From NCBI RefSeq assembly GCF_900496995.4, contig NW_024470402.1, positions 1-64,000 on the forward strand: 64,000 nucleotides of DNA, written 5' to 3'. Source of the stretch: Aquila chrysaetos chrysaetos. Taxonomy: Eukaryota > Chordata > Aves > Accipitriformes > Accipitridae. The position numbers and the translations under genes are program-made. Below, one piece after another: positions 1 through 10,930 of the stretch (its first letter is position 1; each line of letters begins with the position of its first letter). A model generated the notes under the pieces. That model saw nothing but the letters and a program-made list of their open reading frames with translations. It ran no database searches and was not told the DNA's origin.

Positions 1-348
1 ACAAATGTGCGCCGTATCTCTCCACCCTAAAAAGCTGAGGGCTCTCTCCCTCGAGGAGTTACCTTGGGCGGTGCCCCGACCCGAGGGGAGTCCCCGACTG
101 CAGACCCGCTGCTCCGAGGAGGACTGCCAACGTGTCGTCCGGCGGGACCCCGTTTATACCCCTGTCGAATCTGACCTGTGGTCATTTAATTCTGTTGGTT
201 AGGAGGGTCACCTCGGTGTACCTGGCGCATCTCAATTGGCCAGTTCAAATTTCAACCTGCAGCCTCCAGGGTTTCCTTCCCCTTCTCCCTTCCTGGAGAA
301 GTTTCGTTTCCTGCTGTCAGGATGGGGGGGGCGGGATGTACTACCACA
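1..348 (-). mobile_element. Retroviral LTR, cut by window edge
   Basis: This is the reverse-strand copy of the LTR at 27942-28447: the two align, inverted, from the window edge to the terminal TGTGG, here the complement ending at 348. It is a fossil LTR, solo or the end of a longer element outside the window. The family is unnamed here. No internal retroviral sequence is seen inside the window next to it. Confidence 0.75.
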
Positions 349-837
349 ACGCTGGGCAATGCTGTCAGCTGGCCTTTGTGCTTGTGTACCTGGGAACTAG
401 GGACAGGTTTACAGCTTTTCTTTCCCCAACACTCCGTCCCTCATTGCCTCTCTTGTCCAGCCCATCCACTCTCGGTGTTTCACAGAGAGGTCAGTGCAGA
501 AGGTCTCAGGTGTCTTTGAAGTCCCAAATTTCTGAGGTTCAAGCACCAAAGGCTGTTCCCATGAGCTCTAGGCTTCAGGAGAGGAGGAAGCTAGGACGTG
601 GGGCACCGTGCAGTTCTCCTCTCTTGGCATCCAGGCAGGAGGCCCTTCTGTGCAAGGCTGGGCTCTGCGGGTAGGGCCCTCCCTTCTCCCTGGGCACCCC
701 TATTTCCACTATGCACCCAGAGATCTGCAAATGAAGATGCTGTTTCTGTGAGGCTCTGGGGTTAGTGGCCTGAGGGAAAAGGAGGAGGTGGTGAGAGAGC
801 TTCTGCCACGGAACTGTTCTTTCCCTTTCTTTTTTCA
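349..837. other. Intergenic, nothing recognised
   Basis: About 490 bases between the LTR and a CR1 fragment. I see no protein domain, splice-framed exon or repeat. The open frames here have no recognisable similarity. Confidence 0.5.
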
Positions 838-2030
838 CATGGGTTTACTGAGGGCAAATCATGCCTGAATGACCTCATTGCTTTCTTTGAGGAGGTGAGT
901 GGCACTGCAGAGTGGGTGTGGCATGCCTTCATTTTAGCAAGACTTTTGACTCTCCTATAGTACCTTACGCACCAAACAGGTGAGATATGGCTGTATAGTT
1001 GGACAAGAAGGGAGCTGGAAAATTGGCTGGCCTGCTGAGCTGAGGGAGTTGTGACCAGTGTTGCAAAGTCCAGCTGCAGCCAATAACAACAGTGGGAACC
1101 CTCAGGGGTCAATACCGGGACCAATAGAGTTTAATATTTTCATTAACAACCTGAATGGTAGGGAGAGTGCACTCTCAGTAAATTTGCAGAGGTCCCCTAA
1201 TTGTGGGGAGTTGTCAATACAATATAGGGCAGGGCTGTTAGTCAGAGGGATCTGAGCAGGCTGGAGAAATGGACTGACCAGAACAACGAAGTGTTCACCA
1301 AGAGCAAGCATGAACCACCCCATGCACTGGTACAGGCTGGGGGCTGGCTGCCTAAGAAGCAGCTCAGCAGAAAAAATGTGAGGTCCTAGTGGGCACCTAG
1401 CTGAGCATGAGCCAGCAGTGTGCCCTTGCAGCAAAGAAGGTACACAGCATCCTGACCTGTAATATGCACACTGTAGGCAACAAGTCCAGGGAGGTGATCT
1501 TGCTCCTCTGTTTGGGACTTGTGAGACTGTATCTGGAGCAGTGCACCCAGTTTGGGGATCCCCAGTCCCAGAAGGATATTGATCAACAGATGTGAATCCT
1601 GTGGAGGCCTCAAAGATGGTCAGGTAGCCATATTCCATGATGTGCAAGAAGTGGATGTGACAGCTGGGCCTGCTCATCTTGGAGACAGAAGGCTAAGGGA
1701 AGACACACTTGCTGCCTCCTACCACTTCACTGGAGGATACAGAGAAGATTGAACTAGGACTCTGGAGATAAACTATGATTAGAATAGGGCCAATGGATGC
1801 AAGTGTAAATGGGTAATTCTGATTAGATACCAGGGAAAAAACTGTTTCCATGAGGATAGTCAAGTGCTGGAGTACCTTGCACCGAGAGGTTATGGGATCC
1901 CTGTCATTGGAAGTGTTTCCAAACTTGCTGGGACCTCAGCCCTGCATAACCTGATCTATTGAGACCCTCTCTGAACCAGGGTTGGACTAGGTGACTGCTG
2001 GATGGCCTCTCTCCAGTCTGTTATCCCTCA
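838..2030 (+). mobile_element. CR1 LINE, 5'-truncated
   Basis: CR1 non-LTR retrotransposon fragment covering the reverse-transcriptase part of ORF2 to near the 3' end. Readable pieces include a GKSCL-like start, a PQGS-like catalytic neighbourhood near 1108, an MSQQCALAAKK motif at 1407, and the usual CR1 3' phrase around GGTTGGACTAGGTGA near 1980. The frame is broken many times, so it is inactive. It has no target-site repeats, as is normal for CR1. Confidence 0.85.
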
Positions 2031-2230
2031 GACAGTTTCTCAGATTGACCTCTGGCAGGAACAGCTCAGCAGTCATGGGGCAACCTGCACAGTCACCGCA
2101 TCTCATCCTTGGTGGGATGCCTATGACAGATCACTGTTTCAATACAATTCCCCGGTTTGACCCTTGATGTCATGAGATCACTCATGACATCAGAAGTGAG
2201 TGGAGGGAATTGCACACCCAACCCCATAGG

Positions 2231-2865
2231 CTCATCCCAAAAAGATGCATACATGAACCCCCTCATGGGTGCACACACATGCACGCCTATATGCACACAG
2301 AGGTGTGCACACTCACAGGCATGCACACACACGGTCCCAGTCACATGGTTCCAACTACCCATGTGAGTTTGCATGCACCCAAAGAGCAACTTATATGATG
2401 TGAACACATAGAGATGTCTGTACGTGTTCCCAAAGGAGTCCATGTGCAGACACATGCACAGCTACCCCATCATACCAATGTGTATGCACAGATACTCAAA
2501 CACACATGCTTACACATGCATGCTCCTGCACACATATATTTGCATAGATATATGTGTACACTTCTGTACACAAATAATACATAAAAGCATACATACACAC
2601 ACCTATGTGCACACTCTTACATATATGCAGATCAATGCCACACATGTCCATACTCACCTGCATGAAGGCATGTGCATGTGCTAAAACACATACAGACTCA
2701 TGAACAGGCATGCCTAAACACACACAAACAATATTTGTACACAGTCATGCTTGCATATGCATTCCCCCAGGCACACACGTATGTGTGAATGCACACATGA
2801 GTATAGCCAGAGGAACATGTATGTGAGCATGAACATGCACACACACCACTAACAACCAGGATGCC
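2231..2865. repeat. CA/TG-rich degenerate tandem repeat
   Basis: A long imperfect tract built from variants of ACACATGCAC and related CA-rich words. Open frames through it give His/Thr/Cys-rich peptides that are by-products of the repeat. Similar tracts lie at 39420-39850 and 59345-59760. Confidence 0.8.
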
Positions 2866-3009
2866 CAATGCCAGCTCTCAGCCTCTTGGGATGATTCTAG
2901 GAAGTCCTTCAGACCCTACAGTTAAGGCAACAGATCAGGCGCTGGCCAGCCCCATCAGCTTTAGTGAGCTCAGGGGTTTGGCAGTGGTTCAGTCAGCTAT
3001 TTCCCACCG

Positions 3010-3489
3010 TGTTGTGGTTTAACCCCAGCCAGCAACTAAGCACCACGCAGTGCTCACTAACCCCTCCCCACCCAGTGGGGACGGGGGAAAGAATCAGAAG
3101 GAAAAAGGTAAAACTCGTGTGTTAAGAACAGTTTAATAGAATAGAAAGGAAGAAATTAACTAACTGGGTTAGTTCCCGAGCAGCGATCCCCCCAGGCCAA
3201 CTCCCCCCAGTTTATATACTGGCATAGATGTCACATGGTATGGAATACCCCATTGGCCAGTTTGGGTCAGCTGCCCTGGCTGTGTCCCATCCCAGCTTCC
3301 TGTGCCCCTCCAGCTTTCTCGCTGGCTGGGCATGAGAAGCTGAAAAATCCTTGACTTTAGACTAAACATTACTTGGCAACAACTGAAAACATCAGTGTTA
3401 TCAACATTCTTCCCATACTGAACCCAAAACATAGCACTGTACCAGCTACTAGAAAGAAAATTAACTCTATCGCAGCTGAAACCAGAACA
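3010..3489 (-). mobile_element. Solo LTR, ERVL-like family
   Basis: The sequence runs from TGTTGTGGTTTAACCCCAGC to the complement of the TGTTCTGGTTTCAGC end, the same family as the LTRs at 14156 and 21365. A TATA-like TATATA lies near 3214-3221 in the minus sense. No internal region is attached, and I cannot find matching short repeats at the two ends, so it is either old or rearranged. Confidence 0.8.
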
Positions 3490-3521
3490 GAAGGGCAACT
3501 GTATCCTGAGCCAAGTTAGTC

Positions 3522-3805
3522 ACAGTGTTGCTAGCAGGTCCAGGAAAGTGACCCTGCCCCTCTGGGCTTTTTGAGACCACAGCTGGAGTACTGCATCCAC
3601 GTTGGGGCTCCCTGGTCCAAGAAGGATATTAACATACTGAAGCGAGCCCAACAAAGGCCACCAAGTCGATTAGGGGGCTGACAAACATGACATGCAATGA
3701 GAAGCTGAGAGAACTGGGCCTCCTCCTCTTGGAGAAGAGATGTCTCAGGGGAGACCTTCTTGCTTTCTACAACTCCTTGTTCAGAGGAGACAGAGAAGAG
3801 CAGTT
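3522..3805 (+). mobile_element. CR1 LINE fragment
   Basis: Degenerate CR1 sequence containing the stretch for GACCACAGCTGGAGTACTG, CCAACAAAGGCCACCAAG and GGAGAAGAGATGTCTCAGGG, which are hallmarks of the C-terminal third of CR1 ORF2. It ends at the AGACAGAGAAGAG segment, where sequence like the V-gene intron at 33240 begins. It therefore appears to have inserted in, or replaced, the 5' part of the V pseudogene that follows. Confidence 0.8.
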
Positions 3806-4405
3806 ATTGCCCTGAATTTAGTCCTTTGTCCTCACTGTAACACCCACTCTCCCTGCCAGTTTTCCTCTCTCCATCCATCCATCGATCCATCCATCTCATC
3901 TTTTGACCCATCTCTCCATGCATCTACTATTCTAACCCTTACTCCTACTCTCTGAGAGCCCTTTCTCATCCTTCCCTCTGCTTTCTTCATATCTGCAGGC
4001 ACAAGTTTTCTTTCCTGCACATTTCTATTATTGCATACATCCATGAGTCCCCCTTTGCATTCAGCATTCATTCTTGTTCTTAATTCAGCCCTCTGTCCTA
4101 CACTGTAATACTCCCAACTCTTCTGTCTACTCGTCCTCTCTCCATCCATCCAGGCATCCATGCATCTGACATTCATGCCAACTCTCTATGCACCTATTTC
4201 AGATTCCCTCCCAGCCTTTTCACCTTGCTCTACAACCAAACACCAGGATCACTTTCTATCCCTGTCTCTATGGGCACATGTCCCCATCCATTCTGGTCCA
4301 GCTCTGTCTCACTGCCACTGTTCCTGACCATTTCTCCGGGAAAAGAGCCATAAGAACTGGGCAATCTTTGGTGATTTTGGGCCTTTCCTTCTCCTTTCTC
4401 AGCAG
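3806..4405 (+). other. Relic V-gene intron with CATC repeats
   Basis: About 600 bases matching the leader-to-V intron of the V gene at 32941 (compare 33240-33860). Both share the CCATCCATCC runs (here about 3871-3895 and 4141-4152), the block before the acceptor, and the acceptor tract ending CTTTCTCAGCAG. No leader exon is found upstream, where LTR and CR1 sequence sit instead. Confidence 0.7.
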
Positions 4406-4698
4406 TGGCTGCTGGTGGAGCCCAGGTGCTAAAGGAGCCATTGGCAGGACTGCTGCTGGACACAGGCATCAACATCACCTGCTCCACACACCAACATACA
4501 GTCTTCACAAGTTCATCCACTGGTACTGTCTGCTCCCTGGCTGATGCCCTGCATTGTTCGTGAGAGGTCTAAAAGGTTCCAAAGTGCTGCTGGACCCACT
4601 TGAGTGGCTGTTGGTGGTGGCAGACCGCTGGTCCGACTCCCTGTCACTCACCTGGCTCTGGCATGGGGAAGTGGCAGTGTATTCCTGCCCTCCAGGAT
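4406..4698 (+). pseudogene. T-cell receptor V (TRAV/TRDV) pseudogene
   Basis: V-exon relic of the same subgroup as the V genes at 33861 and 53812. The acceptor AG at 4404-4405 is followed by an exon whose nucleotides align along the length of those genes, including the TCATCCACTGGTACTG stretch for framework 2 and the GGCAGACCGCTGGTCC stretch for framework 3. The frame is lost: translation stops soon after the conserved Trp, and the later framework lies in another frame. The 3' end reads GTATTCCTGCCCT where a V gene has Y-Y-C-A. The expected RSS heptamer place (about 4699) holds TACAGCA rather than a CAC-start heptamer. With no leader found, this is a dead V segment. Whether it belonged to the alpha or delta pool cannot be told, because birds share the locus. 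Confidence 0.85.
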
Positions 4699-4771
4699 AC
4701 AGCAGGAGAGGAGCAAAAAGGGCCACAGGCAGGGCTGGATGTGCGTGGTGGAGGAGACAACCTTGGCCAAG

Positions 4772-4788
4772 TGCACCTGGGGGCGCTG
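4772..4788 (+). promoter_or_regulatory. Weak CTCF-like motif after V pseudogene
   Basis: CACCTGGGGGCGCTG lies at the place that holds a better CTCF-like motif in the two related V genes (34246 and 54185). It keeps the GGGGGCGCTG core but has diverged on the left half. Binding is inference. Confidence 0.35.
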
Positions 4789-4805
4789 CCGCTCCACCCA
4801 CCGGA

Positions 4806-5829
4806 GCCTCCTTGCCATGCCTGTCCCTGAAAGAGGGAAAGTTCAACCCTGTCCCCTGCCTCAGCTGAGGATTGTTGTGGCAGCTATAGCTGTATTACAA
4901 GGGGACTCCTGGCAGGTTTGCAGTCATTGGAGAGCAGAGGGCAGCCCACCGTCCTTCTGCCATGGCCTCGACTGAAAAACAGGACCCTGAAGGCCTTGCG
5001 GGAGCCGGGATGTGAATGGGGGCTGCTACGCTAATCGCCTGCTTCCTGCAGTCCCTGCCAACCGTGTGAGCAAAGGGCCCTGGGTGCAAGTGGCAGAGGA
5101 GCCCTGCTCCGGGCAGCAGACATCAGAAGACATGAAAATCAAGTAGCCCTTTTGCTTGCCTGGGTAGTGGGGTTCTGGGGCCCAGGGTGGGACAAGCAGC
5201 TGGAGATTGTGGGTAATGTGGGTAGGTGAAAGGACACAGAGGGACTGCCTGTACAACAGAGAGCTGCGTTGCCACATCCTCCCCCTGCCAGAGTGCGGGA
5301 GTGCGTCTGTTCCTGCGCGGCTGGTTTCTGCAGCAGATGCTCTTTACCGAGATATTTCTCTTCAGGTTCCTCCTCTGTGGCCGGAGGCGAAGGGAGGGAG
5401 TGTGCGACACCTGGGCCCAGGCACTTCAGTTTGTGCCTGGTCCTTTCTCCATGCAGACAGTCCCAGGGACAGGGTGGATGTGGGTGGGTGCAGGGGTGCC
5501 TTCTCCATCTCCTGCAGAGCTGGGTGCAGGTCTGTGCAGCTGGCTAGGTGGTTGATGTCGGGAGAATTTCACAAAGGATGCCTGTCCCTCTGATTGACAG
5601 GACTTAAACCATGAGTCTGCTATCTCTCTAGAGAGCCTTCTTGTGGAAGAGGTTGGAGCACAGACCCAAAGAGGCCTGCCTGGAGCGGCAGGGAGAGAGT
5701 TTTGCTCCACCCTCTGGGCTGTGGCTTGGAGGCCTCTCTGATCTGGCAGAGGCAGAAGAGGTGAAGCTGCAAGCATCGGTTCCCTCCTGCTGACAGGTCC
5801 CTGGGCACCCCATGAAGGGAGAGCGTGAC
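4806..5829. other. Spacer before the open V gene
   Basis: About 1 kb containing no recognised gene. The last few hundred bases should hold the promoter of the V gene that starts at 5830. I do not see a TATA box that clearly fits. Confidence 0.4.
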
Positions 5830-6966
5830 ATGGTCCTGCTTTTCCTGGCAGCACTGGTGGGACTGGCAGACTTTGGTGAGATGTGACTTTCAGGCTGGGG
5901 AGAATGAGGCAAGAGTTTGTGCAGTTGGTGGTGGAAGTGGGGAGACGTGAGTCCTGTTTCCCTGGGGGATTTGGGAGTGTTTCTGTAGGCAGAGCAGGGG
6001 CTGCAGGTGGGTACAGCAAATAACGTGGGAGATGTCATGAGTAATGGGCATCAGAGGAGGAATAAGACCTCACCTTAAACTTGCAGGTACTGAGCATTCT
6101 TGAATGTGCTGCTCATACACATGAAGCCTGAAAGAGGGAAAGATGCTAGGGAACGGAGCGATGCGTCGTACAGGAGCTTCTCTCCTAGACAAGTTGGATA
6201 AAATGCTACTAATCTCTGTAGGGATGGTCATAACCTTGAGGGACAGGGAAGGCTAACTCAATGCAAGAAGAGCTGAAATGCCATACAAGGACAAGAGAAG
6301 AGCCAAGGATGCGGTGTGTCATATGGGGGAACTGTTCTAGCAAGAAGATAGCAAGAAGATATGGTCAGAGGTGGGAGAGGAACAGCTCATGTCCTCTGCT
6401 GCTGAAGGAGACCAGAAGTTAACATAGATCAGAGGCAGATATGGAGAGAATCAGTGGACTGAAAGACCAGTGAATATTGCTGAAAAGCAGGATGATCTGG
6501 CGGGTGAGTAGTGGCAAGAACCTGCAGAAAGAAGTGTGCAGGGACAAACAGCTCAGCGTTTCAGAGGCTAGGAAAAGTGAGCTGCAAAGTGGGGACAGTG
6601 AGCAAGCTGATGAAGTGATAGATGGACAGGTACACAAGCAAGCAAAGCTGAAAGCCCCGTCTGGATTTACAGGTCATGCCCAAAAGGACTCTGTGCTCCA
6701 GTTTCCAGCAGAAATGACCGTCCAGGCAGGGGAGAGCACAGCTCTGCACTGCAATTTCTCCACCAGCTATCGCAATCCCTACATCTACTGGTACCAGCAG
6801 CGCCAGTCCCAGTCCCCTCAGATGCTGCTGCAGGTCGACAAATGGAAATCTCGGGTGGATTCAGGGAGATTCTCCTCTACACTGACTGTGGAGACCTCCC
6901 AGGTGCTTCTGAATGTGCGGGATGCCGAGCTCCAGGACAGCGCTACCTATTTCTGCGCATTGAGCC
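5830..6966 (+). CDS. T-cell receptor V gene (TRAV/TRDV), open
   Basis: Two-exon V gene for the variable domain of a TCR alpha or delta chain, a cell-surface antigen receptor of T cells. The leader exon 5830-5875 encodes a hydrophobic signal peptide, MVLLFLAALVGLADF, and splices in phase 1 at GTGAGA. An in-frame upstream ATG at 5812 would add six residues. The intron is about 797 bp. The V exon 6673-6966 follows TTTACAG and is open throughout: SVLQFPAEMTVQAGES, first Cys in LHCNF (TGC at 6750), the core Trp in IYWYQQ, a GRFSSTLTV strand, and second Cys in DSATYFCALS (TGC at 6954). A 23-RSS follows directly. All landmarks of a functional V segment are present, and this is the only V gene in the window with no frame problem as assembled. 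The alpha versus delta label is undecided. Confidence 0.88.
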
Positions 6967-7005
6967 CACACTGGTGCCCACAGCTTGCAGGACTGCACAG
7001 AATCG
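6967..7005 (+). other. 23-spacer recombination signal (RSS)
   Basis: Heptamer CACACTG (6967-6973, 6 of 7 to CACAGTG), a spacer of exactly 23 bases, and nonamer ACAGAATCG (6997-7005, 6 of 9 to ACAAAAACC). It starts right after the V exon, as expected for RAG-mediated joining of a TCR V segment. Confidence 0.8.
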
Positions 7006-9266
7006 TGGGGGGTGCTCTGAGGAGCAGTTCCCTCCCTGCCACTGCTTGCATGTAGCTCTGAGCTCAGCCTGCCCAGCAGCAGCACCTGGGGGCTGTGGTG
7101 AGGCTGGGCTTCTGCCGCCCCAGCCTGTGCTGCTGTGAAGCATATGCCAGCATGACTTTGACAGCTGCATCTAGATCCAGGGTCTCTGATGATGAAAAGA
7201 GTCCAGGAAACCTGACTTGGGGCAGGGTCATTGGAGGCTGCACCATAAACAAGCCAAGCCAGGCTTGTAAATGCCCCCTGCTTAAAATGGCTGGTACACT
7301 GGAGTGAGTGCTCAGGGCAAGTAACCTATCAGCTTGTCATCTTGTTCCCTTTCCCTGTGCCTCCGCTGATGGCCACAGCTGGAGAACGAAGCTTGTGGTA
7401 GGAGGCACAACTGATCTTATGGTTTTGCCATTTGGCCATAGTAGCCCAAGAAGGGAAAAGCCCTTCCTTGCCCCGCATCTGGGCATCAGCAAGTGAAAAA
7501 GACCCATCAGCCAGGCGCTGGACAAGATTCTCTGTTCAAACCCTTCCCACACTCACCCACTGCCAGAGAGTGGTCCCACTCTTTTTCATGTCTCTTCTCC
7601 TTCTCAGGGAAATCACCAGGGCTCAGCTGGGAAGGAACCCCTATGTCCCTGAGTGCATGTTGGTTTCTCTGCCCAACAGCTGGCAATCACTTCTCAGTGA
7701 ACTTGTTTCCTCCCATAGGCAACAGGAATGATTCTGGGGACCTATTCTCAGGCAATCCCACCCCAGCACTGCCTGTGGAAGCTCAGCTGGAGGGTGCTGG
7801 CTTTCCAGCTGGATCCCACCCTATGAAGTGGAGACTGTTGCTCATGAAGTATCATCCAGTTCACCTGAGAAAGCCTAAGGTACTTGGTGGTTGACCTACT
7901 GCTGTTCCAGAATGGCCTGCCTCTTGCAAGTGACATGGGTCTGCTCTGCCAGCCCTGTTGGAGGCTTTGCCTGCCCCTATTCATCTCAGAGGGCATTATC
8001 TCAGGCAGCGTTGATGAGGAATGGACATCAGCCCTCAGTGTCCTGCACTCCACTGCGTCTAGGGTGCCTTGGACATTTCAGGTCCTGCTTTTGGTTGCTC
8101 TGCAGGGCTGCAGAGGGCTTCAACAATCCAGAGACACAATTCTCCCCCAAAACATTATCCCTAAAGCAGGATTGACAAGCAGTGATGGCTACCTGAGGAC
8201 AGATCCAGGCTCAGGCTCTTTCTCCAGCCTCAGTGGGCTGTCCCAGGGATTTCCCAAATGCCACTGAGAAAGAGAGCACAGCTGAGAAGGGTGGGCATGA
8301 GCCTGTCCTTGGGTACTGCTGCCTGGGCCTGGCTGCAGGTCTAAGAGCCAAGTGGCCAAGGACAGGTAGATACGGGAGGTTGGTGAGTCGCCTCCAGAAG
8401 CACCATTGCTTCCAGAAGGGAGGAGGAGACGTTCAGCCCAGACTCCATCATCTCCCTTGGAGAGCTCTACACTCCGGTGAATTCAGTCCCACACTGTTCA
8501 TAAAGGTGTATCTGCCATGTTGATGCCTCCTCCTTATGAAGTGGTCGCATGGACCGCCTTCACTGTCAGTGTGCAGAAAGAAGAGCTTTGAGAATGTGAT
8601 TCTGAAACAAAAACCGTAGGAAGGGGAAAAGCAAGTGCCCTTTGGAAGTGCTAATGTCCTCCCAATAAGGGTAAGGAGAGACTTGCTACCCAGCCAGCCT
8701 TTCACAGCTCTGCAGTTTGGGGACTTTACCGGTCACGTTAAAGTGTTTCCACAGCAAAGCCCCAAATGGGTGGAACGATGGACTGTTAAAAACTGATGTG
8801 GGGTTTTAGATGTGCAAATGCCCAGACACATCCAGCATGAAGCACAGCAATTTGCATATTTTTAATAAAAAATCAGAAAGTACATTCAGATACAGAAGAG
8901 AGAAAAGAAGGGGAATGTAAATTTTGTTGACAGTCTTATGCTAGGAATAATGACTATAGGTAGAGAACCTAGACATTGCCAAATTTTATCTTGAACCAGA
9001 GTATGATTTGATGAAATAGCCACAAGAATGGGGCATAGATACATGTAGAAAACATTAAACTAAACAGAGAATACCTGTCTATTTCCTAAAGCAATGAGCC
9101 AGCTGCTGGGTCTTCTTTAGGGGATTCAGATGAATCCCTGACAAAATGAAGCACTTTGCTAAGTGGAAGACAAACCTGTGGGAGGACCACTCCTCCAGCT
9201 CTCTTGGAGAACCATTTGTGGATGGGATTTGTAACCCTTTCCAAGCACTGGTCTTTAGAGCACTGT
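7006..9266. other. Intergenic, nothing recognised
   Basis: About 2.3 kb downstream of the V gene. Several frames of 60-130 codons are open, but none has a recognisable domain, and no LINE or LTR landmark was found. An A-rich patch near 8858-8890 is unremarkable. Confidence 0.45.
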
Positions 9267-9870
9267 GAGGCTGTCGTGGTTTAACCCCAGCCAGCAACTA
9301 AGCACCACACAGCCGCCCACTCACTCCCCCCTGGTAGGATGGAGGAAAGAATCAGAAGGATAAACGTGACAAAACTTGTGGGTTGAGATAAAGACAGTTT
9401 AATAAGTAAAACAAAAGTCACGTGCACAAGCAAAGCAAAACAAGGACTTCATTCACTACTTCACATTGGCAGGCAGGTGTTCAGCTATCTCCAGGAAAGC
9501 AGGGCTCCATCACCCTTAAGTGTTACTTGGGAAGACAAATGCCATAACTCTGAACATTCCCCCCACTTCATTCTTCTTCCCCCAGCTTTATATGCTGATA
9601 ATGACATCATATGGTACGGAATATCCCTTTGGTCAGTTGGGGTCAGCTGTACCAACTGTGTCCCCTCCCAACTTCTTGTGCACGCCCAGCCTACTCCCTG
9701 GTGGGGCACTGTGAGAGGCAGAAAAGGCCTTGACCATGTAAGCACTGCTTAGCAGTAACAAAAACATCTCTGTATTATCAACACTGTTTTCAGCACAAAT
9801 CCAAACATAGCTCTATACTAGCTGCTATGACAAAAATTAACTCTATCCCAGAAAAAAACAGTACAGAGGC
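9267..9870 (-). mobile_element. Solo LTR with 5-bp target-site repeats
   Basis: The LTR itself is 9272-9865, reading TGTCGTGGTTTAACCCCAGC at its left end and ...CAGTACA at its right, a relative of the ERVL-like LTRs elsewhere. GAGGC is found immediately on both sides (9267-9271 and 9866-9870), a perfect 5-bp target-site duplication. It is therefore a solo LTR made by recombination between the two ends of a provirus at this site. Confidence 0.9.
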
Positions 9871-10015
9871 ATTTTGAATTAACTCAGGAATGAACAGAGG
9901 GAGGTGGGGGCATAAGAAGTGAGGCTCAGCCCATCCTAAGATGGCTGTAAGGTGAGTGAGATCAGCTCACTGGGGAATTGGTGGCTTCTCACTACCTGTG
10001 ATGCCCAGGTGCACT

Positions 10016-10930
10016 TCACTTTTTCTGGAAAGCCCACCCCAGAGCTTGCCTCACTTCTTTGTTCCTGAGTGTGTAAATGAAGGGGTTCAACAACGGAGTT
10101 ACAACAGTGTTAAAGGTATTCACGAGTTTGTTCAGATCCAGGGAGTTCTGGGCTGACGGTTTGACATACAGGAACATGGTAGAACCATACCAGATTGTGA
10201 CAACACTGAGATGGGCAGAGCAAGTGGAAAAGGCCTTTTTTCGGCCATGGGCTGACTGGATCCTCAGGATGGAAGAGATGATGTATATGTAGGAGACCAG
10301 GGTGACCACACAGGAGGCCACCACAACAATTATGGAGACAAGGAAGGTTGCCAGCTCCACGGGCCATGTGTCACTGCAGGAGAGGGCAAGGCAGGAATCT
10401 ATATCGCAGAGGAAATGATTGATGACATCTGGCCCACAGAATGTCAGCCTGGATGTCAGAAAGGCCAGCAAAGAGACAGCCAGAAAGCCTCCCAGCCAGG
10501 AGCTGAGCACTAGCCGAGCAGAGAGGACGCTGTTCATGAGGGAGCTGTATCTCAAGGGGTAGCATATGGCTAAGTAGCGGTCATAGGCCATGACAGACAG
10601 GAGAAAACACTCAGTGGAGCCTAGGGAGAGAAGAAAAAACAACTGGAGGATGCAGACTCTGAAGGAGATGGTCTGGCTAGTCCCCAGCACGACTCCTATG
10701 GCTTTGGGAACAATGCCCGTAGTGTACCAGATCTCTAGAAAGGAGAGATTACAGAGGAAGAAGTACATTGGGGTCTGTAGGTTGCTGTTCATCCACACCA
10801 GAGCTATGATGCATGCATTGCCTATTACTGTCAGGGAGTATGTCAGTGCAAATACCACCACAAGGGAGACCCGAGAATGCCACGTGCCTGGGAAGCCAAG
10901 AAGGATGAATTCTTCCACACCTGTCCCCAT
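10016..10930 (-). CDS. Olfactory receptor, intact, class II
   Basis: Single-exon odorant receptor of 304 residues, a seven-helix G-protein-coupled receptor of the plasma membrane of olfactory neurons. Family signatures appear in order: GN in helix 1, the LQTPMYFFLCNLSFLEIWY stretch into helix 2, MAYDRYLAICYPLRY at the end of helix 3, the KAFSTCSAHLSVV motif before helix 6, and PLLNPFIYTLRN in helix 7. Extracellular-loop cysteines are present. The length is near the family norm (about 305-320) and there is no frame break, so it looks functional. The sequence is closest in feel to the OR6 group, but I do not assign a symbol. It sits between V genes, on the opposite strand. Olfactory receptor genes are also known beside the TRA/TRD locus in mammals, so the location probably reflects old synteny. 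The 5' UTR exons were not located. Confidence 0.93.
   Translation of the reverse strand: MGTGVEEFILLGFPGTWHSRVSLVVVFALTYSLTVIGNACIIALVWMNSNLQTPMYFFLCNLSFLEIWYTTGIVPKAIGVVLGTSQTISFRVCILQLFFLLSLGSTECFLLSVMAYDRYLAICYPLRYSSLMNSVLSARLVLSSWLGGFLAVSLLAFLTSRLTFCGPDVINHFLCDIDSCLALSCSDTWPVELATFLVSIIVVVASCVVTLVSYIYIISSILRIQSAHGRKKAFSTCSAHLSVVTIWYGSTMFLYVKPSAQNSLDLNKLVNTFNTVVTPLLNPFIYTLRNKEVRQALGWAFQKK

Noticed and set aside
132-674. 180-codon open frame near the left edge
   Set aside because: It starts inside an LTR and runs into unrelated sequence. Composition and lack of a domain argue against a gene.
6477-6672. Upstream extension of the open frame into V exon 6673
   Set aside because: It is intron sequence that happens to be open. 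The leader at 5830 and the acceptor at 6671-6672 give the proper V gene structure.
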